Assembly (NCBI RefSeq): GCF_004339595.1
Contig: NZ_SMFU01000008.1
Span: 310,001 to 374,000, forward strand
Length of the DNA stretch: 64,000 nt
Source of the DNA: Marinobacterium mangrovicola
GTDB lineage: Bacteria; Pseudomonadota; Gammaproteobacteria; Pseudomonadales; Balneatricaceae
Direction of reading: 5' to 3'
Below are positions 58,753 through 64,000 of the stretch, in pieces. Each line of letters begins with the position of its first letter. Within the stretch, counting starts at the first letter, position 1. The notes beneath the pieces are model-generated. The model was not told the DNA's origin and did no database searches. It was given only the letters and a program-made list of their open reading frames with translations. The translations under genes and the position numbers were made by a program.

Positions 58753-61687
58753 TCCCCAGCCGCTGGAGTGGATCGACCGTCGCGAGTCGGTCAGCTTCCG
58801 CTTCGAAGGCCAGTCTTTTTCCGGTTTCCGCGGCGACAGCCTGAGCTCCGCGCTGCTGGCCAGCGGCCAGAAACTGCTGGGTCGCAGCTTTAAGTATCAT
58901 CGTCCGCGCGGTGTGCTCTCCATGGCCAACCACGATGTGAACGCGCTGTTCCAGAGTGACGAGGCCACCAACATCCGTGGCGACGTAACGCCAGTCAGCG
59001 AAGGTCTGGACCTGCGTGCGTGCAACGTTAACGGCTCGCTTGCTAACGACAAGGACAGCTACATCGGTCTGCTGTCGCGCTTCCTGCCGGTGGGCTTCTA
59101 CTACAAGGCGTTCCACAAGCCGAAGAAATACTTCCCCTTCTGGGAAAAAATCATCCGCGAGAAAGCGGGCCTCGGCGAAATCAATACCGACTGGACCGCA
59201 ACCCGTCAGCCCAAGCAGTACGGTTTCTGTGATGTGCTGGTGATCGGCGCTGGCGCCAGTGGCATGAGTGCCGCGCTGACTGCTGCAGACGCCGGTGCCG
59301 ATGTGGTGCTGGTGGATGAGAACCCGCATATCGGCGGCAGCCTGGACTATCAGCTGGCCAATGTGGAAGAGGCTGCCGGCGTTCGTGCGGATCTCAAAAC
59401 CCGGGTCCGCAGCCACGCCAATATCCGTCTGCTGGAAGGTCACTACGCCGCCGGTTGGTACACCGACCACTACGTTCCGCTGGTGGGCGCAGACGGCATC
59501 GTCAAAATGCGCGCCGAGCAGGTGATCATGGCCACCGGCGTGATGGAGCAGCCCTCCGTCTTCCGTAACAACGACCTGCCGGGTGTGATGCTGGCCTCTG
59601 CGGCGCAGCGCCTGATCACCCGTTACGCGGTCAAGCCGGGCCAGCGCGCCGTGGTGCTCACCGGTAATGATGAAGGCTATCGTGCGGCGCTGGACCTGCT
59701 TGAAGCGGGTATCGAAGTGGCCGCGGTGGTAGATCTTGAGTGGCTCGACAAGCGCGGCCCCTGGGCTGAGCAGGTCAAGGCGAAGAACATCCCGATCCTG
59801 GAGCAGAGCGCGATCTACGAAGCCAAGGGTAAGGATGCGCTGACCGGTGTGGTGGTTGGCGAGTTCGATGGTCGCGGCTGTGATTCCGGCCTGACCCGCA
59901 AGTTTGCCTGCGACCTGCTGCTAATGAGCGTGGGCTGGGCGCCAGCATCGCAGATGCTGTACCAGTCCGGTTGCAAGCTCGGTTACGACAAGAAGGCACA
60001 CCAGATTCTGCCGCGTGCGCTCTCCAACGGTCTGCATGCCTGCGGTCGCCTGAACGGCGCCTTCACCCTGGAACAGCGTCTGGCCGATGGTGAGCGCGCC
60101 GCCAAGGACGCGATGGCTCAACTCAAGGGTGAAGCCATCAACATGGATCTTACCCTCCACCGCGACAGCGCGGCCCATAGCCACGACTGGCCGATCATCC
60201 GCCATCCGAAGGGTAAGAACTTCCTCGATATCGATGAAGATCTGCAGCTTAAGGATCTGATCAACGCCGCCAAAGAAGGCTTCGACAACATCGAGTTGAT
60301 GAAGCGTTTCTCCACCAACGGCATGGGTCCGAGCCAGGGCAAGCACTCCAATATGAACGGTATCCGCGTGCTGGCGGAAATCACCGGCAAAAGCATCGAC
60401 GAGACCGGTTCCACCACCGCGCGTCCCATGTTCCACCCGGTACCGGTCAGCGCCATGGCGGGCCGCCGTTTCCGTCCGGAGCGTCTCACGCCGATGCATC
60501 AGTGGCACCTGGATAACGGTGTTCAGCTGATGGAAGCGGGCCAGTGGATGCGTCCCGAGTACTATCTACCTGTTTCAGAAGCTGGCGCTTCTGACGCCGC
60601 GGGCGCTGGACAGATCGATCAGCGTCAGCAGGCGATTCTGCAGGAAGTGCAGGCGGTGCGTAGCGGCCTTGGTCTGATCGATGTCTCCACCCTTGGCAAG
60701 ATCGAGGTGATGGGGCCGGACGCGGCGCGACTGTTGGACGTGGTGTACACCATGAAGATGTCCACCATCAAAATCGGCATGACCCGTTATGCCCTGGCAG
60801 TGGATGACAGCGGCGTGATCATCGACGACGGTATCGTCGGCCGCATCGCCGAAGACCGCTTCTACGTCACCGCTACCACCAGCCACGCGGCGGCGGCTTT
60901 CCGCACCCTGTCACTGAAGATTCAGGAGCTGGGGCTGAACGTACGCCTGGCTAACCTGACCGGCTCCATGGCGGCCATGAACCTGGCGGGACCGGCTTCA
61001 CGCAAGCTGCTTAGCGGCCTTACCGATGTGGACCTGAGCGAAGCGAACTTCCCCTATCTGGGTATGCGCGAAGGCACCCTCTGCGGCTACCCGGTACGCC
61101 TGATCCGTGTCGGTTTTGTCGGTGAGCTCGGTTACGAGATCCACCTGTCGGCAGCGGGCGCGATGGAGGTCTGGGAAACCCTGATGCGTGAAGGTCAGTC
61201 CGCCGGCATCCGTCCGTTCGGTGTCGAGGCCCAGCGTATTCTGCGCCTCGAAAAAGGTCACATCATCGTTGGCCAGGACACCGACGGTCTGACCAACCCG
61301 TTCGAAGCCAACATGAGCTGGGCGGTACCGCTGAAGAGCAAGCCCTGGTTCACCGGCAAGCCGTCGCTGGCGCTGCTCAAGGCACGCTGCCAGCGCAAGC
61401 TGATCGGCTTCCGCCTGCCGCAGGGCTTCACTGGCGAACTGCCGAAAGAGTGCCACCTGATTATCGAGAACGGCGAGATTGCCGGCCGTATCACCAGTAT
61501 CGCCTACAGCCCCTCGCTGGGTCGCACCATTGGCCTGGCCATGGTCGATCTGCCGCTGGCCGATGAAGCCACCGAGCTGAAGGTGCGGGTCGATGGTGGC
61601 GCCATGGTCAGCATCGAGCCCTGCCCAACACCTTTCTACGATGCCGATGGCGCCCGCCAGACGGCGGACCTGACGGAGGTGGCCTGA
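58736..61687 (+). CDS. mgdC: N-methylglutamate dehydrogenase subunit C (sarcosine-oxidase alpha-like)
   Basis: A 983-residue large subunit. Order: N-terminal ferredoxin-like fold (GFRGDSLSSALLASGQKLLGRSFKYHRPRG), NAD/FAD domain (DVLVIGAGASGMSAAL near 165-180, then VIMATGVMEQPSVF), and a C-terminal GcvT/THF domain (about 600-980, with LIRVGFVGELGYEIH) that takes the methyl carbon as methylene-THF. Start ATG 58736 follows AAGGAG and lies inside mgdB; an upstream ATG at 58682 is out of family register. Confidence 0.92.
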   Translation: MKYRLDPQPLEWIDRRESVSFRFEGQSFSGFRGDSLSSALLASGQKLLGRSFKYHRPRGVLSMANHDVNALFQSDEATNIRGDVTPVSEGLDLRACNVNGSLANDKDSYIGLLSRFLPVGFYYKAFHKPKKYFPFWEKIIREKAGLGEINTDWTATRQPKQYGFCDVLVIGAGASGMSAALTAADAGADVVLVDENPHIGGSLDYQLANVEEAAGVRADLKTRVRSHANIRLLEGHYAAGWYTDHYVPLVGADGIVKMRAEQVIMATGVMEQPSVFRNNDLPGVMLASAAQRLITRYAVKPGQRAVVLTGNDEGYRAALDLLEAGIEVAAVVDLEWLDKRGPWAEQVKAKNIPILEQSAIYEAKGKDALTGVVVGEFDGRGCDSGLTRKFACDLLLMSVGWAPASQMLYQSGCKLGYDKKAHQILPRALSNGLHACGRLNGAFTLEQRLADGERAAKDAMAQLKGEAINMDLTLHRDSAAHSHDWPIIRHPKGKNFLDIDEDLQLKDLINAAKEGFDNIELMKRFSTNGMGPSQGKHSNMNGIRVLAEITGKSIDETGSTTARPMFHPVPVSAMAGRRFRPERLTPMHQWHLDNGVQLMEAGQWMRPEYYLPVSEAGASDAAGAGQIDQRQQAILQEVQAVRSGLGLIDVSTLGKIEVMGPDAARLLDVVYTMKMSTIKIGMTRYALAVDDSGVIIDDGIVGRIAEDRFYVTATTSHAAAAFRTLSLKIQELGLNVRLANLTGSMAAMNLAGPASRKLLSGLTDVDLSEANFPYLGMREGTLCGYPVRLIRVGFVGELGYEIHLSAAGAMEVWETLMREGQSAGIRPFGVEAQRILRLEKGHIIVGQDTDGLTNPFEANMSWAVPLKSKPWFTGKPSLALLKARCQRKLIGFRLPQGFTGELPKECHLIIENGEIAGRITSIAYSPSLGRTIGLAMVDLPLADEATELKVRVDGGAMVSIEPCPTPFYDADGARQTADLTEVA

Positions 61688-62199
61688 TGAATGCTTATGC
61701 CTCAACAGATATGAGCAACCTGAGTTTGAGTGTGCGTGATGACCTCTGCGGGTATCTGCTGACCGGTCCGGAAAGTGCCAGTGCGCTCTCCGCCGCCGGC
61801 CTGCCGCTGCCCGAGGCGCAGCTGAGCGCAGAGGAAGCCGGGGGGGCGCTGGTCGCCCGCACCGGCAGCGATGAATACCTGGCCTTCCTGCCCAAGGGGC
61901 AGAACGCGCCCGCCTGTGCATGGTGCTTCCCGCGTGCGGATCGCATCCTCGCGGTGCAGGGCGAGGGCTGGATTGAACTGATGGCGCAGCTCTGTCAGTT
62001 CGATTTTCGCAAGATGCAGCCGGGCGACTGGCTGATGGCTTCAGTAGCCGGCGTTAACTGCTGGCTCTACCGCGAGCAGAGCGGCAACGCCCTGCTGATC
62101 GGCTTCGACGCCGGTTTCGACCACTACCTGAGCGACGTTTTTAACACCCTGGTCAGCGAACTGGGTGGCAAAGAATCTACTAAAGGAGGTGCACTATGA
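61687..62199 (+). CDS. mgdD: N-methylglutamate dehydrogenase subunit D (sarcosine-oxidase gamma-like)
   Basis: A 170-residue subunit like SoxG, the structural gamma chain. It shares one base with the mgdC stop (TGATG). Visible blocks: [48 protein letters not shown] and a C-terminal helix [16 protein letters not shown]. Gamma subunits are poorly conserved, so the call rests mainly on position and length. Confidence 0.85.
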   Translation: MNAYASTDMSNLSLSVRDDLCGYLLTGPESASALSAAGLPLPEAQLSAEEAGGALVARTGSDEYLAFLPKGQNAPACAWCFPRADRILAVQGEGWIELMAQLCQFDFRKMQPGDWLMASVAGVNCWLYREQSGNALLIGFDAGFDHYLSDVFNTLVSELGGKESTKGGAL

Positions 62200-63530
62200 T
62201 GCCCGCAGAGATCGATCGTTTTATCAGCCAAAATGACATCAAGTACATCCTGGCCCAGTTCGTCGACATCCACGGCGTTGCAAAGACCAAGTCGGTACCG
62301 GCCAACTGCCTGACCGATGTGGTCGAGAAGGGCGCGGGTTTCGCCGGCTTCGCCGTCTGGGGCCTGGGTATGGAGCCGCACGGTCCTGACTTCCTTGCCC
62401 GCGGTGACCTGAGCACCCTCAGTGCAGTGCCCTGGCAGCCGGGTTATGCCCGCATCGCCTGCGACGGTTACGTCAACAACGCGCCGCACCCGTACTGCTC
62501 CCGCGTGGTGCTGAAAGAGCAGCTGAAGAAGATCAGCGAACGCGGCTGGACCCTGAACACCGGTCTTGAGCCCGAGTTCTCTCTGTTCACCCGTGGTGAA
62601 GACGGCTCCCTGCAGCCGGTGGATGAGAGCGATGTGCTCGACAAGCCCTGCTACGACTACAAGGGTCTGTCCCGCTCCCGCGAGTTTCTTGAGGAACTTG
62701 TGGAATCGCTGCAGGCGGTGGACTTCGACGTCTACCAGATCGACCACGAAGACGCCAACGGCCAGTTCGAGATCAACTACACCTACAGCGACGCGCTGAC
62801 CTCCGCTGACCGCTTCACCTTTGTGCGCATGGCATCCGGCGAGATCGCCAACAAGCACGGTATGGTCTGCTCCTTTATGCCCAAGCCCGCGTCTGATCGC
62901 ACCGGCAACGGTATGCACTTCCACCTGTCGATCACCGATGAGAAGGGCAAGAACCTGTTCAACGACGACAGCGACAAGAATGGTATGGGCCTCTCCAAGA
63001 TGGCCTACCACTTCACCGCTGGCATCCTCGCTCACGCCGACGCGATCTGCGCTTTCGCGGCGCCGACCGTGAACTCCTACAAGCGTCTGGTAGTCGGCGG
63101 CAGCGCTTCTGGCGCGACCTGGGCGCCGGCCTATGTCTGCTACGGCGACAACAACCGCTCCGCCATGGTTCGTGTGCCTTACGGTCGCCTGGAATTCCGC
63201 CTGCCGGACTCCGGCTGCAACCCCTACCTGGTACATGCGGCACTGATCGCCGCCGGTATGGACGGTATCGAGCGTGAGCTGGATCCGGGTGAGCCGATGA
63301 ACGTGAACCTGTACAGCCTGAGCCTGGAAGAGATCAAGGAGAAGGGCGTCAGCATTCTGCCGCAGAACCTGAACGAAGCGCTGGACGCGCTGGAAGCCGA
63401 CACCCTGTTCACCGAGAAGATGGGCGAGGAGATCGTCTCCGAGTTCCTGAAGGTGAAACGTCAGGAGTGGGTTGAGTACAGCCGCCACGTCTCCGATTGG
63501 GAAATCAAGCATTACGCCGAGTTTTTCTAA
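62196..63530 (+). CDS. gmaS: Gamma-glutamylmethylamide synthetase (glutamine-synthetase family)
   Basis: A 444-residue ATP-dependent ligase that joins methylamine to glutamate, giving gamma-glutamylmethylamide. GS-type active-site blocks: [12 protein letters not shown] (metal-binding Glu), [24 protein letters not shown] and [14 protein letters not shown]. Length and the [10 protein letters not shown]-like [22 protein letters not shown] region match GmaS instead of GlnA. A strong AAAGGAGG precedes the overlapped start. It is the entry to the indirect methylamine pathway. Confidence 0.93.
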   Translation: MMPAEIDRFISQNDIKYILAQFVDIHGVAKTKSVPANCLTDVVEKGAGFAGFAVWGLGMEPHGPDFLARGDLSTLSAVPWQPGYARIACDGYVNNAPHPYCSRVVLKEQLKKISERGWTLNTGLEPEFSLFTRGEDGSLQPVDESDVLDKPCYDYKGLSRSREFLEELVESLQAVDFDVYQIDHEDANGQFEINYTYSDALTSADRFTFVRMASGEIANKHGMVCSFMPKPASDRTGNGMHFHLSITDEKGKNLFNDDSDKNGMGLSKMAYHFTAGILAHADAICAFAAPTVNSYKRLVVGGSASGATWAPAYVCYGDNNRSAMVRVPYGRLEFRLPDSGCNPYLVHAALIAAGMDGIERELDPGEPMNVNLYSLSLEEIKEKGVSILPQNLNEALDALEADTLFTEKMGEEIVSEFLKVKRQEWVEYSRHVSDWEIKHYAEFF

Positions 63531-63585
63531 TTCTCTATTTAGCGCGAATTGTGTGATGCCGGGCGACCGGTAAGAGGACAAAAAT

Positions 63586-64000
63586 ATGTGTGGAATTGTT
63601 GGACTTTATCTGAAGAACCCGGCGCTTGAGAGCAAGCTTGGTGAGCTGTTCGAGCCGATGTTGATCGCCATGACCGACCGCGGTCCGGACAGTGCCGGTT
63701 TCGCCATCTATGGCGACGAAGTGGGTGAGGGCAGCATCAAGCTGACACTGCGTCATCCGGACGATGAGTACGATTGGGAAGGGCTGGCGGACTCCATGCG
63801 CCACCAGCTCCGCGTTGAGCTTTCCTGGATGCAGAACGCCAACGTCACCGTGTTCAAGGTGGTTGGTGAAGAGGCTCAGGTACGCGGCTGGCTGGAAGAA
63901 AACGCGCCGGATGTACTGATCCTCAGCGTCGGTCAGTCGATCGAGATCCTGAAAGAAGTGGGTCTGCCGGAAAACATCGCCGGCAAGTTCAACCTGAAAA
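63586..64000 (+). CDS. mgsA: N-methylglutamate synthase subunit A, class II amidotransferase (partial, cut by window edge)
   Basis: The first 138 residues are present. The protein begins MCGIVGLYLKNPALESKLG with Cys2 as the Ntn-type glutaminase nucleophile after Met removal, then AMTDRGPDSAGFAIYG, as in glutamate-synthase and PurF amidotransferases. Position after gmaS identifies it as MgsA, which transfers methylamine from gamma-glutamylmethylamide to form N-methylglutamate. mgsB and mgsC should follow beyond the edge. Confidence 0.93.
   Translation, partial: MCGIVGLYLKNPALESKLGELFEPMLIAMTDRGPDSAGFAIYGDEVGEGSIKLTLRHPDDEYDWEGLADSMRHQLRVELSWMQNANVTVFKVVGEEAQVRGWLEENAPDVLILSVGQSIEILKEVGLPENIAGKFNLK

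Noticed and set aside
57217-62199. Assignment of the four-subunit set as sarcosine oxidase SoxBDAG
   Set aside because: The adjoining gmaS and mgsA and the SoxD-like subunit without the C-x-x-C zinc pair fit N-methylglutamate dehydrogenase; glycine or serine genes typical of sarcosine oxidase loci are absent.

Overview
The window looks like about 64 kb of a GC-rich chromosome from a marine heterotrophic gammaproteobacterium, most like the Oceanospirillaceae. That placement is inferred from gene content (TRAP importers, TMAO and methylamine catabolism, several diguanylate cyclases), not from a marker gene. I saw no rRNA or tRNA.

The dominant theme is breakdown of methylated amines for carbon, energy and nitrogen. 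Almost the whole route from trimethylamine to ammonium and C1 units is present, but in separate clusters: trimethylamine monooxygenase (tmm, 14682-16049), TMAO demethylase (tdm, 36591-38927), a dimethylamine monooxygenase operon (8863-11368), and an indirect N-methylglutamate operon purU-mgdABCD-gmaS-mgsA (56323 to the right edge, where mgsA is cut). A GcvT-like THF enzyme diverges from that operon. A XRE-cupin regulator at 3193-3846 probably ties part of this together: paired 15-bp palindromes with one consensus lie upstream of its own gene, the dimethylamine operon, the GcvT-like gene and the purU-mgd operon.

Layout. 1-3196: siderophore ABC uptake with a sucrase/ferredoxin-like iron reductase. 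3193-8583: XRE regulator, orphan TRAP binding protein, a P450 fused to a VanB-type reductase, LysR. 8584-14304: dimethylamine oxidation, a SugE/Gdx-type exporter, NTF2-like, GNAT and nitrilase-family genes, then a structured repeat. 14305-21626: cupin, tmm, GntR, HpxZ/AtzH-like protein, amidase and a full TRAP importer with GntR-type operators. 21832-25177: AT-rich genes bounded by integron attC sites, one of them a cobalamin-type radical SAM cassette, with no integrase in view. 25500-26000: a second copy of the structured repeat. 26026-32333: amino-acid-type ABC importer with two tandem agmatinase-family ureohydrolases and LysR. 32398-38927: a creatinase homologue lacking its catalytic residues, a PAS protein, a soluble two-component system and tdm. 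38984-39869: PrlF-YhaV toxin-antitoxin. 39912-44666: an AraC-controlled kinase, PLP phospho-lyase-like enzyme and SDR, then an EmrE-type exporter. 44707-54513: two diguanylate cyclases flanking a LacI-controlled ABC importer with a GpdQ-like phosphodiesterase, and a small lipoprotein. 54716-64000: the C1 and N-methylglutamate genes.

Read together, the accessory clusters may each supply amines to the central pathway: ureohydrolases could release dimethylamine or other amines from guanidines, a phosphodiester importer could supply head groups, and the kinase/phospho-lyase pair could deaminate an amino alcohol. These links are inference from context.
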